Part shown: piece after piece, positions 29,481 to 37,791 of the stretch
Numbering within the stretch: the stretch's first letter is position 1
Layout of the letters: every line of letters begins with the position of its first letter
Notes under the pieces: model-generated
Seen by the model: only the letters and a program-made list of their open reading frames with translations
Told to the model about the DNA's origin: nothing
Databases searched by the model: none
Source: Rhodococcus sp. KRD162
GTDB lineage: Bacteria > Actinomycetota > Actinomycetes > Mycobacteriales > Mycobacteriaceae
Length of the DNA stretch: 64,000 bases
Direction: 5' to 3'
Assembly (NCBI RefSeq): GCF_017168335.1
Contig: NZ_JABFAU010000005.1
Coordinates: forward strand, 56,475-120,474
Position numbers and translations under genes: made by a program

Positions 29481-30646
29481 CGGGCCGGTTCCTCGCACGA
29501 ACAACGCAGGCCGCCGCTGTCCTCGCCTCGACCTCCGCCGCGGTGGCCTCGATGAACGCGCTGTCCATGCCGGGTCTGCGCCGTCCGACCAGTCCGGTCA
29601 CCGAACGCATCTCGATCTGCATCCCCGCTCGCAACGAGGTGGGCACGCTGCCGGCTTTGATCGACGACCTGACCCGGCAGCAACTGTGCACCGACCTGAA
29701 GGTCGTCGTTCTCGACGACGACTCGACCGACGGAACGACCGCGGCAGCGAACGCGGCAGCTGCGGGTGACCCGAGAATTCGGGTCGTGAAGTCCGCCGTT
29801 CCACCGCCACCGGGCTGGACCGGCAAAGCCGCAGCGTGCGCCGAGCTGGCCCGGCTCGCCGACGAGGACGATGTGAACGCCTCGGTGATCGTCTTCGTCG
29901 ACGCAGACGTTCGACTCGAACCCGGCGCTGTCGCGGCAGCCGTGCGGATGTTGCGCAGACGCGGCGACGGTTTGCTGTGCCCCTGGCCCGAGCAACGTGC
30001 CGGGAGCGCCGTCGAGCGACTCGTCCAACCCTTGCTGGCGTGGTCGTGGATGTCGACTCTGCCGGTGCCGGTGGCGAACGCGCTGCCGCTGCCGTCGATG
30101 GCAGTTGCGTGCGGTCAGTTCATGGCCTTCGACAGGGCTGCGTACCGGGCCATCGGCGGACACAGCTGCGTTGCCGGCAGCGCGACCGAGGATCTGGACC
30201 TGGCACGTGCACTGCGCCGACGAGGCTTTTCGACGTCGGTGGCCTCTGCTGCCGGGTTGATTCGATGCCGGATGTACGACTCAACCGCGGATCTGCGGTC
30301 CGGATACAGCAGGTGGCTGTGGAGCGTGTTCGGCGGACCTGCGGGGTCGACCGCAGCAGCTCTGACGCTGTCCGTGATCTACCTCGTACCGCCCGTCGCC
30401 GCACTCACCTCCACGGGGTCGACGCGTCGACTCGGCGTGGCCGGGTATCTGGCCGGCACGGTATCCAGAATGGCCGCGCGGCGGCGCGAATCGGGATCGC
30501 GGTTCGGCCTCGGCGATGTGATCGACGCCGCGTTGCATCCGCTGTCGATTCTCGCGTTCGTCGGCCTGGTGGCCGAGTCACACCTACGCATGCAGCGCGG
30601 CTCGCTGTCGTGGAAATCACGCCCGATGCCCGTACCGCAGAGCTGA
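29477..30646 (+). CDS. GT2 glycosyltransferase, probable carotenoid glycosyltransferase
   Basis: A 389-residue membrane-associated glycosyltransferase family 2 protein. Start chosen at the GTG overlapping the lppM stop (GTGA), giving MTGRFLARTTQ. The catalytic GT-A domain holds ISICIPARNEVG, VVVLDDDSTDGT, WTGKAAACAELA and the DxD box VFVDADVRLEPG. Hydrophobic helices at about 285-310 and near the C-terminus anchor it. The best parallels are the CruG/CrtQ-type enzymes that glycosylate hydroxylated carotenoids, supported by crtO and cruF upstream. A role in another glycolipid cannot be excluded. Confidence 0.8.
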   Translation: MTGRFLARTTQAAAVLASTSAAVASMNALSMPGLRRPTSPVTERISICIPARNEVGTLPALIDDLTRQQLCTDLKVVVLDDDSTDGTTAAANAAAAGDPRIRVVKSAVPPPPGWTGKAAACAELARLADEDDVNASVIVFVDADVRLEPGAVAAAVRMLRRRGDGLLCPWPEQRAGSAVERLVQPLLAWSWMSTLPVPVANALPLPSMAVACGQFMAFDRAAYRAIGGHSCVAGSATEDLDLARALRRRGFSTSVASAAGLIRCRMYDSTADLRSGYSRWLWSVFGGPAGSTAAALTLSVIYLVPPVAALTSTGSTRRLGVAGYLAGTVSRMAARRRESGSRFGLGDVIDAALHPLSILAFVGLVAESHLRMQRGSLSWKSRPMPVPQS

Positions 30647-30650
30647 GAGG

Positions 30651-31619
30651 CTAGACCCGCGCCGGTGCCAGACCCAGGTTGCTCAGTACCTCGCGCGTCG
30701 CCCGTGCGAAGTTGAGCGTGATGAAGTGCAATCCCGGCGCACCCTCGGAGATCAACCGCTCGCCGATGGTCGTCGCCAGTTCGATGCCCACTTCTCGGAC
30801 GGCAGCGCGGTCCTCCTCCGGCCCGGAACCGGCTGCGCGAGTGAATTTCTCGTCCAGGTAGGACGGGAGCGTCGTGCCGGAGAGTTCGAGCATCCGGCGG
30901 ACCGAACGCAGTGAGGTGATCGGCATGATCTCGGGGATGATCGGCTTCGCGCCCTGCTCGGCATCGTGGGCACACACACGATCGCGCAATCGCAGGTAGT
31001 CGTCCACATCGAAGAACATCTGAGTGATCGAGTACTCCGCTCCGGCACGGAGCTTGTCCACCAGGCACCTGGTGTCCTGCTCCAGATCGTCGGCACGGTG
31101 GTGTCCTTCGGGAAACGATGCCACCCCTACGTGGAAGTCGCCGAGATCGCGGACCAGCCGGACCAACTCCTCCGCGTATTCGACTCCGTCGGGGTGCTTC
31201 TCCCAATCACCGAGTGGATCCCCAGGGGGGTCGCCGCGCAGCACGAGAATGTTGGTGATGCCGCGATCGGCGTAGGAGCCGACCATCGAGCGCAACTCGT
31301 CGACACTGTGCGAGACCGCTGTGAGATGCGCCACCGGAAGCAGGGTCGTCTCCTCGGCGATCTGTCCTGTAACGCGCACAGTTCGATCGCGGGTGGAGCC
31401 GCCGGCTCCGTACGTCATCGACACGAATGCGGGCTGAAGTTGCTCGAACTCACGGACTGCCCGCCACAGCCTGGCCTCTGCGGCGGCATCGCGAGGCGGG
31501 GAGAACTCGACCGAGAAGGGGATCCTGGCCTCCGGATCGTGCCGCAATCGGTCGACGATGGACGGAGTCCTCGTCACGAATCCTCGGCTCGACCGCCCCC
31601 TGACGGAATCTTCGCTCAC
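30651..31619 (-). CDS. metF: Methylenetetrahydrofolate reductase
   Basis: FAD-dependent reduction of 5,10-methylene-THF to 5-methyl-THF for methionine synthesis. The 322-residue TIM-barrel protein has FSVEFSPPRDAAAE, FVSMTYGAGGSTRDRT, ILVLRGDPPGDP and the ITQMFFDVDDYLRLRD segment, all typical of MetF. The chosen GTG (31619) has a TATGAT element ending 6 bp upstream, so the mRNA probably begins at the start codon. A GTG 42 nt further in (31577) with GAGG upstream is the alternative. It is convergent with the GT2 gene (4-nt gap) and divergent from the GGPP synthase gene. Confidence 0.92.
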   Translation of the reverse strand: MSEDSVRGRSSRGFVTRTPSIVDRLRHDPEARIPFSVEFSPPRDAAAEARLWRAVREFEQLQPAFVSMTYGAGGSTRDRTVRVTGQIAEETTLLPVAHLTAVSHSVDELRSMVGSYADRGITNILVLRGDPPGDPLGDWEKHPDGVEYAEELVRLVRDLGDFHVGVASFPEGHHRADDLEQDTRCLVDKLRAGAEYSITQMFFDVDDYLRLRDRVCAHDAEQGAKPIIPEIMPITSLRSVRRMLELSGTTLPSYLDEKFTRAAGSGPEEDRAAVREVGIELATTIGERLISEGAPGLHFITLNFARATREVLSNLGLAPARV

Positions 31620-31625
31620 CCGAAG

Positions 31626-31631
31626 ATCATA
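31626..31631 (-). promoter_or_regulatory. metF -10 element, leaderless type
   Basis: TATGAT on the minus strand ends 6 bp before the GTG chosen for metF. This spacing would place transcription start at or next to the initiation codon, a common arrangement in Actinobacteria. No good -35 is seen. Confidence 0.55.
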
Positions 31632-31711
31632 GGTTGCGCTCCGTCGACGCTCGTCGGGCCTCCCGCAGGACGGGGTTCGCTGCATGTCGGCGCGCTGGTG
31701 GCGGCGCCTAC

Positions 31712-31717
31712 TAGTGT
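31712..31717 (+). promoter_or_regulatory. Possible -10 of the GGPP synthase transcript
   Basis: TAGTGT fits the TANNNT -10 pattern and lies about 40 bp upstream of GGAGG (31754-31758). It overlaps an in-frame GTG at 31714 that would otherwise be a candidate start codon, arguing that translation begins further downstream. Confidence 0.4.
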
Positions 31718-31764
31718 GGGATCGGAATCCGACACACACTCACGCCGAACCCTGGAGGATCGTT

Positions 31765-32886
31765 CTGTCCGGAGACTCGTCTTCGCCCGTCGTCGACACC
31801 GCAACCACCGCTACCGGACCGGAGGCGCTGCGCACGGCCGTGGACGCGACCCTCACCGAGTTCTTCGCCTCGCGCCGCGCTGTGGTCGACACAGTGGGCG
31901 GCGGCTACCCCGCAGCAGTGGCCGATCTCGAAGCGTTCGTGCTCAGGGGTGGCAAGCGCATGCGTCCCGCTTTCGCGTGGACCGCGTGGCTCGGTGCCGG
32001 TGGCGAGTCGACCGGTGAACGGGCAGACGCCGTGCTCAGAGCCTGCTCAGCGCTCGAGTTGGTCCAGGCGTGCGCCCTGATCCACGACGACATCATCGAT
32101 TCATCCAGCACACGACGCGGTTTCCCGACTGTGCACGTCGACTTCGCAGGCCGGCATCGAGACGCGGGCTGGTCCGGCTCCTCGGAGCATTTCGGGGAAT
32201 CGGCGGCGATTCTCGTCGGCGATCTGGCCCTGTGCTGGGCCGACGACCTACTCCGCGAATCGGGTATCGACGCAGACTCCGCGCGTCGAGCCCAGCCGGT
32301 GTGGTCGGCCATGCGCACCGAGGTGCTCGGTGGCCAACTACTCGATATCGAGGCCGAGGCCGGTATCGACGAGAGCGTGGCAGCTGCGATGCGGGTCAAC
32401 CGATACAAGACTGCCGCGTACACCGTAGAACGGCCCTTGCATCTGGGCGCAGCGCTGGCGGACGCGGACGACGAGCTGATCGCGGCGTACCGCAGCTTCG
32501 GTGCCGACATCGGGATCGCATTCCAATTGCGCGACGACCTGCTCGGAGTGTTCGGCGACCCCGAGGTGACCGGCAAACCGTCGGGCGACGACATCACCGA
32601 GGGCAAACGCACCGTGCTCATCGCCTCGGCACTGCACCAAGCCGACCTGACTCGCCCCGATCACGCAGCCACGATTCGGGCCGGTCTCGGTACCGATCTC
32701 GATGCTGCCGGCGTCGCCGAGATCCGTTCGATTCTGGTCGAGCTCGGTGCAGTGGATGCGGTCGAGCGGCAGATCGACGAACTCGGTACCCGCGCTCTGG
32801 CCACCCTCGACAACAGTTTGATCGAACCGGTCGCTGCCGCGCACCTGCGCGCCATGGCGACCGCCGCCATCAGACGGCAGTACTGA
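31765..32886 (+). CDS. Polyprenyl diphosphate synthase (GGPP synthase, IdsA2-like)
   Basis: Trans-isoprenyl diphosphate synthase making the C20 precursor for carotenoids. It has the GGKRMRP motif, the first Asp-rich motif in LIHDDIIDSS and the second in FQLRDDLLGVFGD. Catalytic residues are intact. The start is unclear. The only good Shine-Dalgarno, GGAGG at 31754-31758, is 6 nt before an in-frame CTG (31765). An ATG (31684) and a GTG (31714) upstream have no ribosome site, and the GTG overlaps a likely -10. From the CTG the protein is 373 residues, from the ATG 400. It corresponds to idsA2 (Rv2173) by position and ends 11 nt before crtI. Confidence 0.92.
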   Translation: MSGDSSSPVVDTATTATGPEALRTAVDATLTEFFASRRAVVDTVGGGYPAAVADLEAFVLRGGKRMRPAFAWTAWLGAGGESTGERADAVLRACSALELVQACALIHDDIIDSSSTRRGFPTVHVDFAGRHRDAGWSGSSEHFGESAAILVGDLALCWADDLLRESGIDADSARRAQPVWSAMRTEVLGGQLLDIEAEAGIDESVAAAMRVNRYKTAAYTVERPLHLGAALADADDELIAAYRSFGADIGIAFQLRDDLLGVFGDPEVTGKPSGDDITEGKRTVLIASALHQADLTRPDHAATIRAGLGTDLDAAGVAEIRSILVELGAVDAVERQIDELGTRALATLDNSLIEPVAAAHLRAMATAAIRRQY

Positions 32887-32897
32887 AAGAGAGCGTC

Positions 32898-34481
32898 ATG
32901 TCTTCTATCCGTGCAGTCACCGGGCCCACCGACACAGTCGTGGTGGTGGGAGCCGGGCTGGCCGGACTGGCTGCCGGTCTGCATCTCATCGGGGCAGGCA
33001 AGAAAGTCGTTCTCGTCGAACGAGAGGCGAGCGTGGGCGGCCGGGTCGGGGTGTATCCGGTGTTCGACATCGACGGTTCCCACCTGTACGACGTCGACAA
33101 CGGTGCCAGCGTCTTGACGATGCCGAACCTGGTGCTCGAGGCGCTCGCGGCCGTGGGTGCCGATTTCGAATCCACGACACCGCCGATTCGGCTGGCGACA
33201 CTGTCGCCCTCGTATCACACGCGTTACGCCGACGGCAGCTCGATCGACGTCTACTCCGACCCCGAGGCCATGGCGGCCGAGGTCGAACGGACCTGCGGCC
33301 CCGCCGAGGCGCAGGGATACCGCAATCTACGGAGTTGGCTGGCCGCCATCTTCGACGCCGAGTTCGATCGGTACATCGACTCGAACTTCGATTCCCCGCT
33401 CGATCTCGTGGGTTCGAAGGCCGCGATCCGAGACACCGCCACGCTGGCGAGGCTCGGCGGTTTCGGCCGACTCGGACCACGCGTCGACCGATTCCTGAAA
33501 GATCCGCGATTGCGTCGGGTCTTCACCTTCCAGGCGCTCTATGCAGGCATGGCACCGCAGAAGGCACTCGCGGTGTACGGGGCCATCGCGCACATGGACA
33601 CCTCGCTGGGGGTCTTCTTTCCCGAGGGCGGAATGGCGGCGATCTCCAAGGCCATGGCCGACGCCTTCGTCACCGCAGGCGGCACGCTCGAGCTCGGCAC
33701 CGAGATCGTCGACATCACCGTCGACCGTGGCCGTGCCGACTCGGTTTTGACCGCGACTGGTGACCGGATCGCGTGCGACGCTCTCGTTCTCACTCCCGAT
33801 CTGCCCGTCGTGGACCGACTCCTCGACCGTGCTTCGGTGACGAGGCAGGGTCGAGGAAACGGCTACGGTGCCGTCTCTCCGTCGGCGGTCGTCGCACACG
33901 GCACCGTGGCCCTCGAACACACCGCCGCGTGGCCGGCCCGGGCGCATCACACCATCGACTTCGGGAACGAGTGGGCCGAGACCTTTCGCCGCATCACCGC
34001 CAAGCCGGGCAAGGGATCATTGATGGCTGATCCGTCGTTGCTCATCACCCGGCCGTCGGTGAGTGATTCGAATCTCGAAGTGATTCGCGGCGGCGTCCGC
34101 AGTGAGCCGGTATCGATTCTGGCTCCGTGCCCCAACCTCGAGAGCGCTCCCCTGCCCTGGAGCGAGCTGGCGCAGCCGTATCTCCGCGAGATTCTCACAA
34201 CTCTGGAAGATCGCGGTTACACCGGGCTCCTCGACGGATTCGTCCTGGACCACCTCGACACACCCGAGACCTGGGCGCGAAAAGGCATGATCGAGGGTTC
34301 GCCGTTCTCGTCTGCACATGTGTTTCGTCAGACCGGACCGTTCCGACGCAAGAACCTGGTCTCCGGACTCGACAACGTGGTTCTCGCCGGCTCGGGTACG
34401 ACACCCGGAGTGGGCGTTCCCACGGTTCTGGTCTCGGGAAAGCTCGCTGCCGAACGAGTGACAGGACACCGGAGCCGGTAG
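32898..34481 (+). CDS. crtI: Phytoene desaturase CrtI
   Basis: FAD-dependent desaturase converting phytoene towards lycopene. The 527-residue protein starts at ATG 32898 with GAGAG upstream. It opens with VVVVGAGLAGLAAGLHL (about 15-31), VEREASVGGRVG, and a D-N-G-A-S motif in YDVDNGASVL. The C-terminal FAD-binding segment LDNVVLAGSGTTPGVGVPTVLVSGKLAAE is typical of CrtI. The central FFPEGGMAAISKAMADA segment binds substrate in the family. It sits between the GGPP synthase and mptA; its partner crtB lies 1.8 kb further on. Confidence 0.92.
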   Translation: MSSIRAVTGPTDTVVVVGAGLAGLAAGLHLIGAGKKVVLVEREASVGGRVGVYPVFDIDGSHLYDVDNGASVLTMPNLVLEALAAVGADFESTTPPIRLATLSPSYHTRYADGSSIDVYSDPEAMAAEVERTCGPAEAQGYRNLRSWLAAIFDAEFDRYIDSNFDSPLDLVGSKAAIRDTATLARLGGFGRLGPRVDRFLKDPRLRRVFTFQALYAGMAPQKALAVYGAIAHMDTSLGVFFPEGGMAAISKAMADAFVTAGGTLELGTEIVDITVDRGRADSVLTATGDRIACDALVLTPDLPVVDRLLDRASVTRQGRGNGYGAVSPSAVVAHGTVALEHTAAWPARAHHTIDFGNEWAETFRRITAKPGKGSLMADPSLLITRPSVSDSNLEVIRGGVRSEPVSILAPCPNLESAPLPWSELAQPYLREILTTLEDRGYTGLLDGFVLDHLDTPETWARKGMIEGSPFSSAHVFRQTGPFRRKNLVSGLDNVVLAGSGTTPGVGVPTVLVSGKLAAERVTGHRSR

Positions 34482-34639
34482 GTTCGTTCGACTCGCCGTA
34501 CCGACCAACTAAGCTGAGCGCGATCGTTTGCCGGTCGCCCTCATTGCTGCGAGCATGATCGTTCGGTGAACGGCGCGAACACACCGGCTGACGTGTTCAT
34601 CTCGATCCACACTTCGTTGCAGAGGAGGAGCAGGCGGCA

Positions 34640-36280
34640 ATGTCTTCGATTTCGTCGCACTCCACTTCCTCGGATCGATCCTCGGACGGGCCCGACCCCT
34701 CTCCTGCGCGACGGACATCGAGGCTGACCACCACCGCCAACTTTCTACGCAGCCCCGAGGGCAATGCCGCAATCCTCGGTGTCGTCGGTGCCGTCTGCAT
34801 CATGTTCGGCGGATTCGGCGCAGGCAGTGTGCGCAGGCGCGACCCGCTACTCGAGTCGATGCACCTCTCGTGGCTGCGATTCGGCCACGGATTCGTACTG
34901 TCGACCATCATCGTCTGGGTCGGCGTGCTGCTGATGATCACCGCCTGGGTTCGGCTCGGGCGCGCGACCCTGCACGGCCGCACCACCGTCGGCGAACTGC
35001 GATGGATCGTGCCGGCATGGACGGCTCCGCTGCTGCTGTCGGTGCCGATGTTCAGCCGCGACGCCTATTCCTACTTGGCTCAGGGCGCTTTGCTCCGGGA
35101 CGGTTTCGACCCGTACGCGGTGGGCCCCGTCGCCAATCCCGGGGTACTTCTCGACAACGTCAGCAATGTCTGGACCACCACCACAGCGCCGTACGGGCCG
35201 TTGTTCCTGCTGCTCGGGCGCGGAATCACCAGTGTGACGGGCGACAACGTCATCGCAGGCACCATGCTGCTGCGCCTGACCATGCTGCCCGGTCTCGCAC
35301 TGATGATGTGGGCTGTTCCGCGACTGGCCACACACCTCGGCGGCCGCGCGACCACCGCAGTGTGGCTCGCCGTCCTCAACCCCCTGGTGCTGATTCACCT
35401 GATCGGCGGCGTCCACAACGAGCTGCTCATGGTCGGGCTGATGACTGCCGGCATCGTGTTGGCTCTCGAACATCGTCATGTCTCCGGCATCGCACTGGTG
35501 GCGATCGCCGTGGCGATCAAGGCGACAGCAGGCCTGGCATTGCCGTTCCTGGTCTGGATCTGGATGCTGCATCTGCGGGAGAAGGCTCGTGCCGAGGGTC
35601 GCGCACCGAGCTCACCGATACTGGCGTTCACCAAGACCGCCGGAATCGGAGCCGCCGTCTTCGTGGCGGTGTTCGCGGTCGCGTCCGTGGTGGCCGGAGT
35701 GGGTATCGGGTGGCTCACAGCGCTCTCGGGATCGGCCAAGATCATCAACTGGCTCTCGCTCCCGACAATTCTCGCGCACCTGGTGACCGTGAGTACCTCG
35801 TGGTTCCTCGACCTGCGCCTCGGACCGGTTCTCGATGTGACGCGTCTGCTGTGTGCGATCGCGCTGGTCGTCGTCCTCGTCGCGGCCTGGTGGCTGGGCC
35901 GCAAGTCCGAACGAGACGCGGTGAAGGGCATTCTGATCGCCCTGGTGGCCACTGTTGTGCTCTCCCCCGCGGCGCTGCCCTGGTACTACTCCTGGCCGCT
36001 GGCGATCGCCGCCGGATTCGCACTGTCGCGAACGACGCTGATGATCCTGACGGGACTGTCGACATGGCTGATGCTCGTCTTCCAGCCAGACGGTTCGATC
36101 GGGCTGTACACGTTCATGCACGTGGCACTGGCCGTCTTCGCGGCTGTTGTGGCCGCACTCGCGTTGACCAGGGTAGATCCGTTGCGTTTGCGGTCGGACC
36201 GGTCCAGAGAACGTCGTGCGGTGCCGAACGCCCCGAGGACCTCCACCGCCGAATCGTCCGAGGGCGAGTCCACGTCGTGA
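34640..36280 (+). CDS. mptA: Alpha-1,6-mannopyranosyltransferase MptA-like
   Basis: Polytopic GT-C glycosyltransferase that uses polyprenyl-phosphomannose to extend the lipomannan/LAM backbone outside the membrane. The 546-residue product has a disordered Ser-rich N-terminus (1-35) and about 12 transmembrane helices. The conserved first loop contains FSRDAYSYLAQGALLRDGFDPYAVGP (about 137-162), with the family's Asp. It occupies the place of Rv2174 (mptA) between the idsA2-like gene and the Rv2175c-like gene. A GGAGGAG ribosome site precedes the ATG. MptB is a close relative, so the A assignment rests on synteny. Confidence 0.87.
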   Translation: MSSISSHSTSSDRSSDGPDPSPARRTSRLTTTANFLRSPEGNAAILGVVGAVCIMFGGFGAGSVRRRDPLLESMHLSWLRFGHGFVLSTIIVWVGVLLMITAWVRLGRATLHGRTTVGELRWIVPAWTAPLLLSVPMFSRDAYSYLAQGALLRDGFDPYAVGPVANPGVLLDNVSNVWTTTTAPYGPLFLLLGRGITSVTGDNVIAGTMLLRLTMLPGLALMMWAVPRLATHLGGRATTAVWLAVLNPLVLIHLIGGVHNELLMVGLMTAGIVLALEHRHVSGIALVAIAVAIKATAGLALPFLVWIWMLHLREKARAEGRAPSSPILAFTKTAGIGAAVFVAVFAVASVVAGVGIGWLTALSGSAKIINWLSLPTILAHLVTVSTSWFLDLRLGPVLDVTRLLCAIALVVVLVAAWWLGRKSERDAVKGILIALVATVVLSPAALPWYYSWPLAIAAGFALSRTTLMILTGLSTWLMLVFQPDGSIGLYTFMHVALAVFAAVVAALALTRVDPLRLRSDRSRERRAVPNAPRTSTAESSEGESTS

Positions 36281-36290
36281 CGGCCGCGCG

Positions 36291-37280
36291 ATGAAGGAAC
36301 TGGACACCATCGACCCCGCGCTGCACGGGGCGTACCGAATCTGTCGCGAGCTCAACGCCCGGCACGGGAAGACCTACTTCCTCGCCACTCGGTTGCTCCC
36401 CGTCGACAAGCGCGCGGCCGTGCACGCGCTGTACGGCTTCGCCCGCATGGTCGACGACATCGTCGACCTCGAAGGAACCGAAATCGTCGTCGGATCGGAC
36501 GAGCTCAATGCTCGACGCCTCGCCGAACTCGACCTGATCGAGTCTCGAGTACGTGCGGCCTTGGCGGGAGAGCCGCTGTCGGACAGCGTGTCCGATCAGG
36601 TCCTGAGCGCCCTGTGCGACACCGCTTTACGGTACGACATCCCACACGACTACTTCTTCGCGTTCATGCGCTCCATGCGGATGGATATTCCAGGCAGCAC
36701 GGTGTTCATCTCCCGTTACCGGACGATGGAGCAGCTCCGCGAGTACATGTACGGCTCCGCTGCGGTCATCGGACTGCAGATGTTGCCGATCCTGGGAACC
36801 GTCGTCGACCGGGCCGAGGCCGAACCACCCGCCGCGGCCCTCGGTGAGGCGTTCCAGCTGACGAACTTCATCCGCGACATGGGCGAGGACCTCGATAGAG
36901 ACCGGATCTACCTCCCCATGGACGAGCTCGAAGCGTTCGGAGTCGACGAGGAGCTGCTGCGCTGGTGCCGCACCACCGGCAACGTCGATGCCAAGGTCGG
37001 TCGAGCTCTGGCGCACCAGATCGCTGTCACCCGCTCGATCTACCGTACGTCCGACGCCGGCATCGAGATGCTCGATCCACGGGTGCGCCCGTCCATGCGC
37101 ACGGCGTCGATACTCTACGGCCGCATTCTGGACGAGGTGGAGTCCCAGGGCTACCGCGTCCTGTCCCAGCGGGCGACCGTGCCGCAGTGGACCCGAGCTC
37201 GGATCGCACTTCCGCAGTTCTTCGTCACCGGCTTCGAGCGCGCAACCTTCGCTAGAAGGCCATCGCCTGTGCGCGCCTGA
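36291..37280 (+). CDS. crtB: Phytoene synthase
   Basis: Condenses two GGPP to phytoene, the committed carotenoid step. The 329-residue protein starts at ATG 36291, reading MKELDTIDPALHG, 10 nt after the mptA stop. Both Asp-rich motifs are present: ARMVDDIVDLEG and the NFIRDMGEDLDRDRIYLP signature of squalene/phytoene synthases. RLLPVDKRAAVHALYGFAR is also typical. The last 29 nt overlap tail to tail with the Rv2175c-like gene on the other strand. It is separated from crtI by mptA, an unusual interleaving. Confidence 0.94.
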   Translation: MKELDTIDPALHGAYRICRELNARHGKTYFLATRLLPVDKRAAVHALYGFARMVDDIVDLEGTEIVVGSDELNARRLAELDLIESRVRAALAGEPLSDSVSDQVLSALCDTALRYDIPHDYFFAFMRSMRMDIPGSTVFISRYRTMEQLREYMYGSAAVIGLQMLPILGTVVDRAEAEPPAAALGEAFQLTNFIRDMGEDLDRDRIYLPMDELEAFGVDEELLRWCRTTGNVDAKVGRALAHQIAVTRSIYRTSDAGIEMLDPRVRPSMRTASILYGRILDEVESQGYRVLSQRATVPQWTRARIALPQFFVTGFERATFARRPSPVRA

Positions 37281-37623
37281 TCACTTCACGCATCAGGTCA
37301 CCGTGCAAGGCCGCGACGGGCGTGCCAGGCAAGCTCTCGTCCTCGGCGAACAGCCACCGCAGGATTTCCTCGTCCCCATAACCGCCGTCGTGCAGCACGG
37401 CCAACAGTCCGGGTAGCCCCTTGACGATCTCGCCTCTGGTCGTGTCGAAGAACAGCTCGGGCACACCGGGTACGCGCGAGCGCTTCAGAGCCAGCAACTG
37501 TTGGTCGCGAACGAGCTGTTCGACGCGAGTCTTGGGAACATCGAGGATCTTCGCGACATCGGCGAACTGCAGCAGAGACACCGACGGATCGAGCACGTCG
37601 TCGGCATAGGGAATGGCACTCAC
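37252..37623 (-). CDS. Rv2175c-like DNA-binding protein
   Basis: A 123-residue winged-helix/MerR-like protein. The N-terminal half (about 15-50, SLLQFADVAKILDVPKTRVEQLVRDQQLLALKR) forms the predicted HTH. The C-terminal half has FFDTTRGEIVKGLPGLLAVLHDGGYGDEEILRWLF. In M. tuberculosis, Rv2175c binds DNA and is phosphorylated by the neighbouring PknL on an N-terminal Thr. Here it is likewise divergent from pknL across about 170 bp, so the kinase-substrate pairing is likely kept, although no equivalent Thr is obvious in its first 20 residues. The start is GTG. Confidence 0.87.
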   Translation of the reverse strand: MSAIPYADDVLDPSVSLLQFADVAKILDVPKTRVEQLVRDQQLLALKRSRVPGVPELFFDTTRGEIVKGLPGLLAVLHDGGYGDEEILRWLFAEDESLPGTPVAALHGDLMREVIRRAQAMAF

Positions 37624-37791
37624 GCAGGTAACGTTAACGGGTCCGGCGGCCAGACTTCAAAAGTCGTCCGGCCGGTCGCAGGGTTCGCGGAGGACGAGAA
37701 ACGACAACCACGATCACCGGGCACCGCCTGCGGCACCGATACGATCGTCGTCAGACGTCCGGTGAACGGCGGACGCGCGAGAGGAGGTTCG

